A model generated the notes under the pieces. That model saw only the letters and a list, made by a program, of their open reading frames with translations, made no database searches and had not been told where the DNA came from. A DNA stretch of 64,000 nt, taken from contig NZ_CP012371.1 in NCBI RefSeq assembly GCF_000619905.2, forward strand, positions 1,240,001-1,304,000, read 5' to 3'. Positions 22,495 through 33,794 of this stretch are shown piece after piece. Source of the stretch: Nitrosospira briensis C-128. GTDB lineage: Bacteria > Pseudomonadota > Gammaproteobacteria > Burkholderiales > Nitrosomonadaceae. The stretch's first letter is position 1. The number at the start of each line of letters is the position of its first letter. The position numbers were made by a program, and so were the translations under genes.

Positions 22495-24873
22495 TCAGCT
22501 GCGGAGTTTTGCCCCGAACTGATTCTGCAAAACATTTATCAACTGTGCGACAACCCGATCTGCTTCCGCATCGGTTAACGTTTTTTGAGTATCTTGTAAT
22601 AACATACGGAATGCAAGACTTTTTTTGCCGTTTTCCATACCTTTGCCATGATACACATCAAACAGGGAAATTTCCGAAATAACGGGCAGTTTCTCGGCGT
22701 GCATGCAGTCCAGCATTGCCTGAACGCGAACATCTTCCGGCACCACTACGGCGATATCCCGCCGTATGGGTGGATATTTTGAAATCTCCGCCGCTTTCGG
22801 CAGGGTTCGTGCCATGACGCTTGCCACCTCCAGTTCGAACAGCACAACCGGTTTGGGCAAGCCAAACTTTTGTTGCCAGCGAGGGTGAAGCTCCCCCAGA
22901 TAGCCGGCGATTTTGCCACCCAGGCGGATCAGAGCCGATTTCCCGGGATGCAACGCCGGGTGAGGCGCCGCTTCGACTTCAACTGCTGCTGGACAAAACA
23001 GCACTTCGATATCTGCTTTTACATCATAAAAATCCACCGTGCGCGCCCGCTCGCCCCACTGCTCAGTCAATGCATCCCCGTAGCAAAGGCCGGCTAATTT
23101 TTCACGTTGCGCGTAAGTGTCTCCACTTTTTTCGAAACAATCTCCAATTTCAAACAGACGTATTCTGGGCTGCTTGCGGTTGAGGTTGAATTGCAGGTTC
23201 GATACCAGGCCGCCGATCAGGCTGCTGCGCATTACCGCTAACTGATTGGACAGGGGGTTTTTCAGTGCTACCGGTGCGTTGTTGCCCGCCAGCTCCAATT
23301 CCCAGGAGGCATCTACGAAAGCATAGTTGATGACTTCCTGGTAATCCCGTCCTGTCATGATTTCCCTCAACTGTGCGAGGGGCTTCAATGTTTCAGGCGC
23401 AGGCAGCATGCCCAGCTTCATCTGGGGCAGGGTAGCGGGTATATGATTGTAACCGTGTATGCGCGCCAGTTCCTCGATCAGGTCTTCCTCGATGGCAAGA
23501 TCGAAGCGGTATGTCGGCGGCGTAACCAGGAAGACATCCCCCACCACGGAAAAGCCGAATTGCAGGCGGCGGAATAATTCGGCAATCCTGGCTTCACCAA
23601 GATCGATGCCCAGAACCCTCCGGGTCCGTTCCACACGAAGGCGGATGGGATCGCGTTGCGGCAACTTGCCCCTGATCTCGGTAATCGGCCCGGCCCCACC
23701 GCCGCAAATATCCAGGATCAAACCCGTTGCGCGCTCCATGGCGTCACGTGTCGCGCCAAAATCCACGCCCCGCTCGAAGCGATACGCTGAATCCGAACTA
23801 AACCCGAGGGAAAATGATTTGCCGGAGATCACCTCAGGACTGAAGAAAGCGCTCTCCAGAAATATATCGGTTGCCCCTTGAACCACCCCACTCTCATTCC
23901 CGCCCATGATACCGGCGAGCGCCAACGGCTTGACCTCATCCGCTATGACCAGCATGCCGGGCTGCAGCACAAGGTCTTCTCCATTCAATAATTGGAGCCT
24001 TTCGCCGGGCTTGGCATAGCGCACATGAATCGAACCCGTCAGGGCACCTGCAATCTTTGCGAGATCGAAAGCATGGAGGGGCTGACCAGTCTCCAGCATT
24101 ACGTAATTCGTTATGTCAACCACAGCGTTGATCGAACGCAAACCGCTACGTTCCAGACGACGGATTATCCACTGAGGGGTGGTAATATCAAGGGAAACGC
24201 CACGTACCACCCTGCCACAGTAAAGCGGGCAAGCGTCCGGCGCATCGACTTGTATCACCAGGGTGTCATCCAACTGGCTTGCAATCGACTTGATCGTTAA
24301 CGGCTTGAGATCTTCGGATGTAATCGCGGCCACTTCCCGCGCTATGCCGAATAACCCAAGACAATCGCCGCGATTGGGCGTCAGCTTGAGCGTAAGGAGG
24401 TTATCCTCGAGTTCGTAATAATGTCGAAAATCCTCACCGGTTGGTGCACTCTCCGAAAGCAGCAATAAACCGGCCGCGACTTCTTCCAGACCCAGTTCCC
24501 TGGCTGAACATAACATCCCGGCGGATTCAATTCCACGTATCCTCGTCCGTTTAATGGTGAGACCCGGCAGTTCCGCTCCTTCCAGTGCACATGGCACCTT
24601 CACGCCGGCACGAACATTTGCCGCACCACAGACAATCTGGAGCGGCTCACCAGCCTCCGCCATACCCGCATTGACCTTGCAAACATAAAGGTGGTCGGCG
24701 TCCGGATGCTTGTGCACGGACAGTACTTCGGCCACCACTACCTTGCTGAAGGCCGGCGCGACCGGCTCGATAGCCTCAACTTCCAGGCCGGCCATGGTTA
24801 GCGCCTGAGCAAGGTTGCCCGTCGATAACAGCGGGTCAACAAGAGTGCGCAGCCAATTTTCTGAAAATTTCAT
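22495..24873 (-). CDS. pheT: Phenylalanyl-tRNA synthetase beta subunit
   Basis: A 792-residue subunit of the alpha2-beta2 enzyme that charges tRNA-Phe; length is standard. Domains in order: tRNA-binding/OB domain at ~40-150 (VVAEVLSVHKHPDADHLYVCKVN), the B3/B4 editing domain at ~205-375 (NAVVDITNYVMLETGQPLHAFD), B5 at ~400-470, and the C-terminal ferredoxin-like anticodon-binding domain at ~700-790 (KYPPIRRDIAVVV). Its partner pheS lies 438 bases upstream, an unusual separation caused partly by an inserted element at 25149-25313. Confidence 0.96.
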   Translation of the reverse strand: MKFSENWLRTLVDPLLSTGNLAQALTMAGLEVEAIEPVAPAFSKVVVAEVLSVHKHPDADHLYVCKVNAGMAEAGEPLQIVCGAANVRAGVKVPCALEGAELPGLTIKRTRIRGIESAGMLCSARELGLEEVAAGLLLLSESAPTGEDFRHYYELEDNLLTLKLTPNRGDCLGLFGIAREVAAITSEDLKPLTIKSIASQLDDTLVIQVDAPDACPLYCGRVVRGVSLDITTPQWIIRRLERSGLRSINAVVDITNYVMLETGQPLHAFDLAKIAGALTGSIHVRYAKPGERLQLLNGEDLVLQPGMLVIADEVKPLALAGIMGGNESGVVQGATDIFLESAFFSPEVISGKSFSLGFSSDSAYRFERGVDFGATRDAMERATGLILDICGGGAGPITEIRGKLPQRDPIRLRVERTRRVLGIDLGEARIAELFRRLQFGFSVVGDVFLVTPPTYRFDLAIEEDLIEELARIHGYNHIPATLPQMKLGMLPAPETLKPLAQLREIMTGRDYQEVINYAFVDASWELELAGNNAPVALKNPLSNQLAVMRSSLIGGLVSNLQFNLNRKQPRIRLFEIGDCFEKSGDTYAQREKLAGLCYGDALTEQWGERARTVDFYDVKADIEVLFCPAAVEVEAAPHPALHPGKSALIRLGGKIAGYLGELHPRWQQKFGLPKPVVLFELEVASVMARTLPKAAEISKYPPIRRDIAVVVPEDVRVQAMLDCMHAEKLPVISEISLFDVYHGKGMENGKKSLAFRMLLQDTQKTLTDAEADRVVAQLINVLQNQFGAKLRS

Positions 24874-25148
24874 TTGAATTTATTTTTCTTTGCGGGAGAG
24901 ACGGACCGAGTGTACTTAAGGGGCCTTTCAAGGATCATGAGATGTGTTTGGCGATTACCGCTTATCCACTGCTCGCCGAGTCACACGTGCGCTCCAGGTT
25001 CGCGTAACCTCGCCGCTCTTCAGTATATTCGCAAGAAGTATCCGCGCTACCCAGGCATGCTTGCGTCCTTGCCTCTCCAGATATTTCTGGATTTACCAAT
25101 TGAGTGGCGAATGCAACATGCTGTTTCCGGTAATCCCGTTAGTCTTTT
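24874..25148. other. Spacer between the palindromic element and pheT
   Basis: About 275 bases with no recognisable gene. Together with the palindromic element it makes the pheS-pheT gap 438 bases, whereas these genes are normally almost adjacent. No terminator was identified. Confidence 0.4.
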
Positions 25149-25311
25149 AACCCGGATGTTTCATAAATTCGCGTGATGATTGCGCAGGATTTTGTTTTGT
25201 AGGGAGATTTTGTGAAAGAGTGGCGTAGTTATTCATACGCCCGACTGAACGAAATTTTCATACGAAACAAAAGACCAGCAAGGGCGCGCGTCAATTTATG
25301 AAACATCCGGG

Positions 25312-25313
<2 letters not shown>
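25149..25313. repeat. 165-base palindromic element between pheS and pheT
   Basis: Perfect 21-base terminal inverted repeats (25149-25169 and 25293-25313; outer bases aacccggatgtt) enclose a sequence with further nested complementarity: ttttgttttgta against tacgaaacaaaa, and a ggcgta/tacgcc hairpin. The whole element could fold into one long hairpin. It contains no gene. The right end overlaps two bases of the pheS stop codon, so insertion took place at the very end of pheS. It resembles a miniature transposable element of a different type from the copies at 21088 and 29997. Confidence 0.88.
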
Positions 25314-26370
<1,057 letters not shown>

Positions 26371-26374
26371 CTAC

Positions 26375-26414
26375 AAGAAAAAAGGAGGCAAGGCGTCTCT
26401 GCCTTTAGCCTCCT
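26375..26414 (-). terminator. Intrinsic terminator between rplT and pheS
   Basis: On the minus strand AGGAGGC (26414-26408) pairs with GCCTCCT (26389-26383), with an inner GGC/GCC extension, followed by a run of Ts. It sits 26 bases after the rplT stop and can end or attenuate the thrS-infC-rpmI-rplT transcript before pheS. Confidence 0.85.
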
Positions 26415-26439
26415 CGCAGCGATTTTTTTGCTACTACTG

Positions 26440-26799
26440 CTATACAGCCAGGCTGGCTTTGGCCTGCTCGACTATTTTCGCAAAAGCCGGCTTATCAAAT
26501 ACAGCAATATCAGCCAGAACCTTGCGGTCCACTTCAATCGCGGCTTTCCTCAAACCGTTCATGAAAACGCTGTAGGGTAACCCGCATTCCCGCGCAGCGG
26601 CGTTGATACGAGCAATCCACAAAGCCCGAAACTGACGTTTCTTCTGGCGGCGGTCGCGGTATGCATATTGCCCCGCTTTCATTACCGCTTCCTTGGCAAT
26701 ACGATAAACGTTCTTGCGGCGGCCGCGATAGCCTTTCGCCAGATCCAGTACTTTTTTGTGACGGGCGTGAGCCGTTACACCACGTTTTACTCTTGGCAT
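26440..26799 (-). CDS. rplT: 50S ribosomal protein L20
   Basis: A 119-residue basic ribosomal protein: [18 protein letters not shown], then [21 protein letters not shown] and [19 protein letters not shown] are all L20 signatures. It binds 23S rRNA and is needed for assembly; in E. coli it represses its own operon. It is 11 bases from rpmI. Confidence 0.97.
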   Translation of the reverse strand: MPRVKRGVTAHARHKKVLDLAKGYRGRRKNVYRIAKEAVMKAGQYAYRDRRQKKRQFRALWIARINAAARECGLPYSVFMNGLRKAAIEVDRKVLADIAVFDKPAFAKIVEQAKASLAV

Positions 26800-26810
26800 C
26801 TCGATCTCTC

Positions 26811-27008
26811 CTAGGCGTAAGGCAGCATGGCGCGCACAGACGGCACATCACTGCAATGAATGCCTACGGTTCCCCGTAACTGGCGCTTGTTCTTCGTGCT
26901 TTTCTTGGTAAGAATATGGCGTTTGAACGCCTGTGCGCGCTTGACGCTGCCGCCTGCTCGCACCGTGAAGCGCTTTGCAGCCCCACTCTTTGTTTTCATC
27001 TTTGGCAT
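26811..27008 (-). CDS. rpmI: 50S ribosomal protein L35
   Basis: A 65-residue basic protein beginning [20 protein letters not shown], with [16 protein letters not shown] in the middle; both are L35 signatures. It lies between infC and rplT in the conserved order. Confidence 0.96.
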   Translation of the reverse strand: MPKMKTKSGAAKRFTVRAGGSVKRAQAFKRHILTKKSTKNKRQLRGTVGIHCSDVPSVRAMLPYA

Positions 27009-27204
27009 TGCATTACTCCTGCTTTAACATGACGCCGGGTGTTTCCTGACCGGAACACTTTAAACCCGGAGATCACTTGTTTTTCGAATCGAAATTCACA
27101 CCAGTGCCCGCTTTCGCATTATCCGATTCACGCTTGAATAAACGGTCCCGCTACTCCCTCTCCAACTTCCAGCTTCTGCGCGATGGTCGGGTAAGTTTAC
27201 GTCC

Positions 27205-27789
27205 CTAATCGCGGGCTACATCAGGTTCCGTAACCCCCTTCGACTTCGCTTCCTTTGGTTTGACTGCTACTTCTTTCTTTCGCGGAGATAGCACCATCAC
27301 CATTTGTCGTCCTTCCATCCGGGGAAACTGCTCAACCACCGCATGCGGCTCCAGATCATCTCTGACGCGTTCAAGCAGACGCACACCAAATTCCTGATGT
27401 GCCATTTCACGTCCGCGAAACCGCAACGTGATCTTGGCTTTATCACCTTCTTCAAGAAAACTGATCAGGTTACGCAGCTTGATGTTGTAATCGCCATCGT
27501 CCGTGTTAGGCCGGAACTTGACTTCCTTGATCTGGATCTGCTTCTGTTTGAGCTTGGCTTCGTGTTTTTTCTTGCTCTCCTGATAACGAAACTTGCCATA
27601 ATCCATCAGCCGGCACACGGGGGGTCGAGCCGTGGGGGCGATTTCAACCAAATCGACCTCGGCTTCCTCTGCCAAAGTGTTGGCAGCCGCCAGCGCGACT
27701 ATGCCTATTTGCTCTCCATCTACACCAATCAAGCGCACCTCGGGCGCATTAATCTCCTGATTGATACGGGCTGCTTTTTCTTGAACTAT
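27205..27789 (-). CDS. infC: Translation initiation factor IF-3, ATA start codon
   Basis: A 194-residue factor that blocks premature subunit joining and checks the initiator tRNA. N-domain: [24 protein letters not shown]. Linker and C-domain: [31 protein letters not shown] and [14 protein letters not shown]. The conserved N-terminal residues lie upstream of the first GTG (27738), so translation must start earlier. ATA at 27789 is six bases after GGGGA and fits. Non-AUG starts of this class are a known trait of infC, which autoregulates through them. The C-terminal Lys-rich tail is longer than in E. coli. Confidence 0.92.
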   Translation of the reverse strand: MVQEKAARINQEINAPEVRLIGVDGEQIGIVALAAANTLAEEAEVDLVEIAPTARPPVCRLMDYGKFRYQESKKKHEAKLKQKQIQIKEVKFRPNTDDGDYNIKLRNLISFLEEGDKAKITLRFRGREMAHQEFGVRLLERVRDDLEPHAVVEQFPRMEGRQMVMVLSPRKKEVAVKPKEAKSKGVTEPDVARD

Positions 27790-27815
27790 AGTAATTCCCC
27801 AAATATGTTAATAAA

Positions 27816-29732
27816 TTAAACCTCGCCCGCTCTCAGACATATCTCTGCTTTGAGCCGTTCTATCAGCATCGGCAAAGACATCTGACCGAGATCGGAGCCT
27901 ACCCGGGTTCGTACTGAAACCGTTTGCGCGGCTACTTCCTTCTCCCCCACGATGATCTGGTAGGGTAGCTTTTGTAAACTATGTTCCCGTATTTTATAAG
28001 TTATTTTCTCATTTCTCAAGTCCGCGCACGCCCGTATGCCGTTATGCTTGAGCTCTTCGGCTACTTTCCGGGCGTATTCTGCCTGTCCCTGAGAAATATT
28101 CAATACTACCGCTTGGTCCGGGGCAAGCCAAAGCGGCAAGGCGCCCGCATAGTTTTCCAGGATAATGCCAATAAAGCGCTCCAATGACCCGAGAATCGCC
28201 CGATGCAGCATGACTGGCACCCGACGGGAATTATCCTCGGCCACAAATTCGGCATCTAATCGCTCCGGCATGGAAAAGTCAAGCTGGAGAGTACCACACT
28301 GCCACAAACGGCCAATGCTGTCCTTGAGCGAAAACTCGATTTTTGGTCCATAGAAAGCGCCTTCGCCCGGCTGCAACTCCCATATGAGCTTCTTATGATC
28401 CAATGCGGCTTGTAATGCGGCTTCTGCCTTATCCCACTGCGCCTCCGAACCCACGCGTTTTTGAGGGCGGGTTGAAAGCTTCACCAGTATCTCATCAAAG
28501 CCGAAATCGGTATAAACCTTCTGCAACAGATCAATAAATTGTATCACCTCACCCTGTACCTGGGCCTCGGTGCAAAAAATGTGCGCATCGTCCTGAGTAA
28601 ATGCCCGCACTCGCATGATGCCATGCAAAGCGCCGGATGGCTCATTACGGTGACACGAACCGAATTCGGCCAGGCGCAACGGCAAATCCCGATAGCTTTT
28701 CAGTCCCTGCTTGAACACTTGGACATGACCAGGACAGTTCATGGGCTTGACCGAAAATTCACGCTCTTCCGATTGAGTGATAAACATGTTTTCGCGGAAA
28801 TTTTCCCAGTGCCCTGACCGCTCCCATAGACCTTTATCCAGTACCGAGGGTGTGCGAATTTCGAGGTAACCGTTATTGCGGAATATTTCCCGCATGTACT
28901 GCTCTATCTCCTGCCATATGATCCAGCCCCTGGGATGCCAGAATACCATACCCGGCGCTTCTTCCTGAATATGAAACAAATCCAGTTGCTTGCCGAGTTT
29001 ACGGTGATCACGCTTTTCCGCTTCCTCAAGGCGACGCAGATAGGTGTCCTGATCTTCCTTTTTGGCCCAGGCGGTGCCGTAAATTCGCTGTAACATCTCA
29101 TTGCGCGAGTCGCCGCGCCAATAGGCTCCCGCAAGCTTCATCAGCTTGAAAACCTTGAGCCTGGATGTGGCAGGCACATGCGGCCCCCGGCATAAATCGG
29201 TAAAATTTCCCTGGGAATAGAGCGAAACTTCCTCATTGCCGGGAATGCTCTCGATGATCTGCGCCTTGTAGTGCTCGCCCTGGTTCTTGAAAAAATTGAT
29301 TGCCTGGGAACGCTCCCAAACTTTGCGCTCGACTTTCAGGTTGCGTGCGCTGATTTCACCCATACGTTTTTCAATTGCAGCCAGATCATCCGGTGTGAAT
29401 GGACGATGAAAGGAAAAATCATAATAAAAGCCATCCTCTATCACGGGCCCAATGGTTACCTGTGCTTCCGGAAACAGCTCTTTCACTGCATGTGCCAGCA
29501 GATGGGCGCTGGAATGACGGATGATTTCCAGCCCTTCCGCGTCCTTTTCGGTAACGATCGTCAAGTCGCTGTCAGTTTCGATGGCGCTGGATATATCCAC
29601 CAGCTTGCCATTCACTTTGCCGGCCAGCGCGGCTCGAGCCAGTCCTGCGCCAATCGACGCTGCGACGTCGCCTACCGTCACCGGGTGTTCATACCTGCGC
29701 TCAGACCCGTCCGGTAAACGAATGACAGTCAC
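27816..29732 (-). CDS. thrS: Threonyl-tRNA synthetase
   Basis: A 638-residue class II enzyme. Domains in order: an N-terminal TGS domain ([24 protein letters not shown]), the editing domain with [19 protein letters not shown], a catalytic core with [23 protein letters not shown], and the C-terminal anticodon-binding domain ([19 protein letters not shown]). Length is standard. The start is GTG at 29732 with AAGGAA upstream. It lies 26 bases before infC and starts the thrS-infC-rpmI-rplT operon. Confidence 0.96.
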   Translation of the reverse strand: MTVIRLPDGSERRYEHPVTVGDVAASIGAGLARAALAGKVNGKLVDISSAIETDSDLTIVTEKDAEGLEIIRHSSAHLLAHAVKELFPEAQVTIGPVIEDGFYYDFSFHRPFTPDDLAAIEKRMGEISARNLKVERKVWERSQAINFFKNQGEHYKAQIIESIPGNEEVSLYSQGNFTDLCRGPHVPATSRLKVFKLMKLAGAYWRGDSRNEMLQRIYGTAWAKKEDQDTYLRRLEEAEKRDHRKLGKQLDLFHIQEEAPGMVFWHPRGWIIWQEIEQYMREIFRNNGYLEIRTPSVLDKGLWERSGHWENFRENMFITQSEEREFSVKPMNCPGHVQVFKQGLKSYRDLPLRLAEFGSCHRNEPSGALHGIMRVRAFTQDDAHIFCTEAQVQGEVIQFIDLLQKVYTDFGFDEILVKLSTRPQKRVGSEAQWDKAEAALQAALDHKKLIWELQPGEGAFYGPKIEFSLKDSIGRLWQCGTLQLDFSMPERLDAEFVAEDNSRRVPVMLHRAILGSLERFIGIILENYAGALPLWLAPDQAVVLNISQGQAEYARKVAEELKHNGIRACADLRNEKITYKIREHSLQKLPYQIIVGEKEVAAQTVSVRTRVGSDLGQMSLPMLIERLKAEICLRAGEV

Positions 29733-29996
29733 GACTTATTCCTTTTTTAAAGATATGAAAGTAAAGAAACGACGGAAATTTTACAGTGATCATGGTTCAT
29801 TCACTACTCACGACTGCAATAACCTATTTTCCCATAGATTTGCGTCCGTGCCCAATCCTGCCTCATCCAATAAAACAGAGTCATAACGAGCAGAATAAGC
29901 GGCTTTAGTCCTGGATGCGGAGCAGTTTCCGTAGAGGGAACTGCTCCGGCCCTGAAAACCCGGGAAAAACTGAAAAAGGAAGAAAGGAAACCGCTA
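29733..29996. other. Upstream region of thrS
   Basis: About 264 bases, A+T-rich near thrS, that should hold the thrS promoter. No clear promoter boxes or leader structure were identified. The adjacent 29997-30159 is a repeat element, and 30160-30289 to the end of pstS shows nothing recognisable. Confidence 0.35.
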
Positions 29997-30159
29997 GCAA
30001 CTTGTCGGACTTGGGGGGAATTGCAGCGAAAAGGGGAGTGGTGAGGGCAGATTTTGCGGATTTTGAAGGCCAATAGTTATTCTGCTGGCGGAAAAAGCGG
30101 CGAAATATGAACCGGCCAGACGTTTTTGCGGCCGATTTCCTTTAAGTCCGACAGGCTGT
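29997..30159 (-). repeat. 163-base element with terminal inverted repeats, copy B
   Basis: Inverted copy of the element at 21088-21249. The right terminal repeat (ccgacaggctgt) is nearly perfect, and the left one (gcaacttgtcgg) differs from copy A at two of twelve positions. Internal blocks such as cattttgaaggccaatagttattct are almost unchanged apart from small substitutions. It lies between pstS and thrS and has no coding capacity. Confidence 0.85.
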
Positions 30160-30289
30160 CAGGGACGTATGCGTTGGGTAACCGCAGATGTTCAGCAGAT
30201 CCGTTGTCATTGTAGCTGCCCTGCCGGGATGGCCTGCTGCACCTTCCTTCAGCGCCATCCCCGATCCGATGCTCCACCGTAGGTGGGAT

Positions 30290-31294
30290 TTATAGGCTGG
30301 CCTCGCGCTTGAGTACTTCCTCAATCCTGAGATCCACTTCCGGTTTTCCGCCAAAAACGGTTCCCACCTTCTTTTTGTCAAGATGCTCCAGGTTGGTGGT
30401 ATAGGCCTGAGTCGGTAATGGAAAGAATTTAACTTCTTGCACCAGCGCGGGCGCATTTTTCATGTAGAACTCGATAAGCTGCCTGACTTCGGGTCGCTCT
30501 GCCGACTTGATGTTTACGTATATGAAAATAGGGCGGGACAAAGGCTGGTAACTTCCCTCCTCCACAGTTTTGGCGGAGGGAATGATAGCCCCTTTACCCG
30601 CATCGATGGCAACAGCCTTCAGTTTTTTCTTATTTTCGGCATAGTAGGCAAAACCAAAAAAACCGAGGCCGTTCTTGTCGCTGGCCACTCCCTGCACTAA
30701 TACGTTATCATCCTCGGATGCCGTAAAATCCCCACGGCTCGATTTGGCCTTACCGACGATGGCTTCCGTAAAGTAATCGAAAGTACCCGAATCCGCGCCC
30801 GCGCCGTAGAGCTTGATCGTTTCATCGGGCCATGCCGGGTTCACCTGGCTCCATTTGGTGATTTTACCCTGCGCCGCAGGCTCCCATATCTTCTTCAACT
30901 CTGCGACGGTAATCGTGTTGCTCCAGCCGTTCTTCGGATTCACTACCACAGTCAGCGCATCAAATGCGATCGGCATTTCGATATATTGAATGCCCGTTTT
31001 TTTGCAATCGTCCATTTCCTTTTTAAGAATAGGGCGCGAAGCGTTGACAATATCTGTCTCACCACGACAGAATTTCTTGAAACCCCCGCCAGTCCCTGAA
31101 ATGCCGACTGTGACTTTAACCGCACCTTTCGTGTCCTTCTGAAAATCTTCGGCCACTGCTTCAGTAATTGGATAAACGGTACTGGAACCGTCGATTTTCA
31201 CAATTGCATCAGCCGCCGCAATGCCATTGATACTGATCAGTCCGGCAAATACGACGGACATTCTCATTTTATTGCTATTCGGTAATTTCAACAT
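30290..31294 (-). CDS. pstS: Phosphate ABC transporter substrate-binding protein PstS
   Basis: A 334-residue periplasmic phosphate-binding protein. The signal peptide covers roughly residues 1-28 (ending GIAAADA). Phosphate-binding signatures: [49 protein letters not shown] and [20 protein letters not shown]. Length is normal for this PstS subgroup. The start at 31294 has GGGGG very close upstream; ATG at 31267 is an alternative. No pstC, pstA, pstB or phoU lies next to it, so it is an isolated copy within this window. Confidence 0.92.
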   Translation of the reverse strand: MLKLPNSNKMRMSVVFAGLISINGIAAADAIVKIDGSSTVYPITEAVAEDFQKDTKGAVKVTVGISGTGGGFKKFCRGETDIVNASRPILKKEMDDCKKTGIQYIEMPIAFDALTVVVNPKNGWSNTITVAELKKIWEPAAQGKITKWSQVNPAWPDETIKLYGAGADSGTFDYFTEAIVGKAKSSRGDFTASEDDNVLVQGVASDKNGLGFFGFAYYAENKKKLKAVAIDAGKGAIIPSAKTVEEGSYQPLSRPIFIYVNIKSAERPEVRQLIEFYMKNAPALVQEVKFFPLPTQAYTTNLEHLDKKKVGTVFGGKPEVDLRIEEVLKREASL

Positions 31295-31454
31295 TTCCCC
31301 CGTTTACTTGTCAGATGATCAGATATCGCATTTTTGGAGCATCAGTCATGCTAGGTCATTAGTATTACGGTCTTGTGACATTCCTTGTGAACCTGACAGG
31401 TTCTTGCGGGCACGACCGGAACCTCGCACCCATGGCACCTGCTTTATCGACGTT

Positions 31455-32816
31455 TCACTCCACTGCAGCGTTTCGCACGATATCCGCTATTTTTTCCGCC
31501 CAATGTTTAACCTTCTGCTTGGACTCACCCTCGACCATCACTCGTATCAGAGGTTCTGTGCCTGATGGGCGCAATAGCACGCGGCCGCTATCGTCAAGAT
31601 CGCGCTCGGCTTCTGCCTGGGCCGCTTTGATCGCCACATTGGCACGCGAATCGAACCCCTTGGGGACCTTGACGTTAATCAACTGCTGAGGATATAGCGT
31701 GACGCCATGTGCAAGCTCCGGCAGCGTTTTGGCGGAATCTCTCATGGCATATAACACTTGCAGCGCGGAAATAATGCCGTCGCCAGTGGTATGTTTATCG
31801 ATGCAAAGAATATGGCCAGAGCCTTCGCCGCCCAGTTGCCAGCCTTCTTTCTGCAATAGCTCCAATACATAGCGATCGCCGACGTTAGCGCGGGCAAACG
31901 GGATATCCAGTTTCCTTAAACCGTTTTCCACCGCGAGATTAGTCATTAATGTTCCCGCTACTCCGCCCTTGAGCAACCCCTTCTGCTGGCGATGCTTGGC
32001 AATAATATAGATCAGCCGGTCGCCATCGTAAAGCACGCCTTTTTCGTCAGCCATGATTACGCGATCACCGTCACCATCAAGCGCAATACCAATATCGGCG
32101 TGATGCAGCCGGACCGCTTCCTGCAGAGCGGCACCATGCGTAGCGCCGCATTCGAGATTGATATTGAGGCCGTCGGGCTGCGCGCCGATGGCAACGACAT
32201 CCGCACCCAGTTCATGCAGCACCGGGCCGGCAATTTGATATGTCGCACCATGAGCGCAGTCAACCACAATCCGCAAACCGCGCAGATCGAGATGATTCGG
32301 AAAGGTACTTTTGCAGAATTCGATGTAACGCCCTCTGGCGTCATTGACTCTGCGCGCTTTCCCGAGCTGCGCTGACGGCATCGATTTGATGGGCGCCTTC
32401 AGTCCCGCCTCTATCGCGTGCTCGGTCACATCGGGCAACTTCGTGCCCGCTGCGGAAAAAAACTTGATGCCGTTGTCTTCGAACGGATTATGTGAAGCGG
32501 AAATGACGATACCCGCCTGCAGCCGCAGGGCACGAGTGAGGTAAGCCACCGCCGGCGTCGGCATAGGCCCCGAAAGCAGCACATCCACTCCCGCGGCGGA
32601 AAGTCCCGCTTGTAGCGCTGATTCAAGCATGTACCCTGATATGCGAGTGTCCTTACCGATCAGTACCGCCGGACGTTCGCCCTTGGATAAATGCCATTCT
32701 GACGATGCCAGGACCTGGCCGGCAGAATAACCAAGATGCATAACAAATTCGGGCGTGATAGGCATCTCTCCTACACGCCCGCGTATGCCGTCAGTTCCAA
32801 AATATTTTTTTGTCAA
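31455..32816 (-). CDS. glmM: Phosphoglucosamine mutase
   Basis: A 453-residue enzyme that converts glucosamine-6-phosphate to glucosamine-1-phosphate for UDP-GlcNAc. It opens [14 protein letters not shown]. The catalytic phosphoserine is in [15 protein letters not shown] near residue 108, the metal loop is DGDGDR near 245 and the phosphate-binding loop is [15 protein letters not shown] at the C-terminus. The start is TTG at 32816, with GGAG nine bases upstream. It follows folP by 55 bases. Confidence 0.95.
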   Translation of the reverse strand: MTKKYFGTDGIRGRVGEMPITPEFVMHLGYSAGQVLASSEWHLSKGERPAVLIGKDTRISGYMLESALQAGLSAAGVDVLLSGPMPTPAVAYLTRALRLQAGIVISASHNPFEDNGIKFFSAAGTKLPDVTEHAIEAGLKAPIKSMPSAQLGKARRVNDARGRYIEFCKSTFPNHLDLRGLRIVVDCAHGATYQIAGPVLHELGADVVAIGAQPDGLNINLECGATHGAALQEAVRLHHADIGIALDGDGDRVIMADEKGVLYDGDRLIYIIAKHRQQKGLLKGGVAGTLMTNLAVENGLRKLDIPFARANVGDRYVLELLQKEGWQLGGEGSGHILCIDKHTTGDGIISALQVLYAMRDSAKTLPELAHGVTLYPQQLINVKVPKGFDSRANVAIKAAQAEAERDLDDSGRVLLRPSGTEPLIRVMVEGESKQKVKHWAEKIADIVRNAAVE

Positions 32817-32871
32817 TTGAAGGCTCCGTCGATAGTTACAATCCAGCGGCGGCGTAAGCGCGCCCTGCAGT

Positions 32872-33699
32872 TTATTGTCGTTGCTCGATAATATTATAAA
32901 CCGCTAGCGCATCCCTGGTTGCTTTTACATCGTGTACCCGCACAATTGCCGCACCCCTCGCCACTGCCGCCAGAGCGGCGGCAATACTGGCGTGAACCCG
33001 ATCGCCCACTTCGTTACCGGTAATTTTCCCCAGCATTGCCTTACGCGACAACCCCACCATTATCGGCACACCAAGATCGGTGAAACGGTCAAGATGGCGC
33101 AGCAACTGGATATTATGGTCGTGCGTTTTACCAAAGCCAAAACCGGGATCCATCACCAACAGCTCACGCGAGATACCTGCGGCTTGCGCCGCATCGAGGC
33201 GCTGTTGCAGAAAGGTTTTCACTTCCGCCACCACATCATCGTATCGAGGATCGATTTGCATGTTGCGCGGGGCACCGCGCATGTGCATGAGGCATGCTGC
33301 CACGCCGCCGGCCGCAACCGCCTCCAGCGCACCCGCTGCCTGTAGCGCATTGACATCGTTAATCATGGCTGCGCCAGCCGCTATCGACGCACGCATCACC
33401 TCCGGCTTGGAGGTATCGACCGAAACAGATACGTTCATGTTGGCCATAGCTTCCACTACCGGGATGACGCGGCGCAATTCTTCCTCCACACTGATGGAGG
33501 TGCTGCCGGGACGGGTGGATTCGCCGCCGACATCCAGCCAGTCCGCCCCCTCTTCAATCAGGCGTACCGCATGGCGGAGCGCACGTTCTGTCGATCCGCA
33601 CAAACCGCCGTCGGAAAAGGAGTCTGGCGTTACATTGACGATCCCCATCACGAGGGTTCGGCCAGGATGATGCGCGTTAAATTGCGGAAATAGGGGCAC
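32872..33699 (-). CDS. folP: Dihydropteroate synthase
   Basis: A 275-residue folate-pathway enzyme that joins p-aminobenzoate to the pterin; target of sulfonamides. Signatures: [47 protein letters not shown] and [17 protein letters not shown]. The start is GTG at 33699. It sits between ftsH and glmM in the conserved order, after a probable terminator. Confidence 0.95.
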   Translation of the reverse strand: MPLFPQFNAHHPGRTLVMGIVNVTPDSFSDGGLCGSTERALRHAVRLIEEGADWLDVGGESTRPGSTSISVEEELRRVIPVVEAMANMNVSVSVDTSKPEVMRASIAAGAAMINDVNALQAAGALEAVAAGGVAACLMHMRGAPRNMQIDPRYDDVVAEVKTFLQQRLDAAQAAGISRELLVMDPGFGFGKTHDHNIQLLRHLDRFTDLGVPIMVGLSRKAMLGKITGNEVGDRVHASIAAALAAVARGAAIVRVHDVKATRDALAVYNIIEQRQ

Positions 33700-33734
33700 G
33701 GAAATCCGGGGATATAGCCGTCAATTAGAAATTG

Positions 33735-33761
33735 AAAAAGGCGGGACGAGCCCGCCTTTTT
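33735..33761 (-). terminator. Intrinsic terminator after ftsH
   Basis: A symmetrical stem aaaaaggcggg / cccgccttttt with a short loop (acgag) and T/A tracts on both sides lies between the ftsH stop and the folP start. It can act in either direction; on the minus strand it would end the rlmE-ftsH transcript. Confidence 0.82.
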
Positions 33762-33794
33762 CTTTTAGATACCCAGCTTGGGAATATCTTACGC

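Noticed and set aside
22239-22682. 147-codon plus-strand frame between ihfA and pheT
   Set aside because: Runs into pheT antisense, has no ribosome-binding site of note and no family resemblance.
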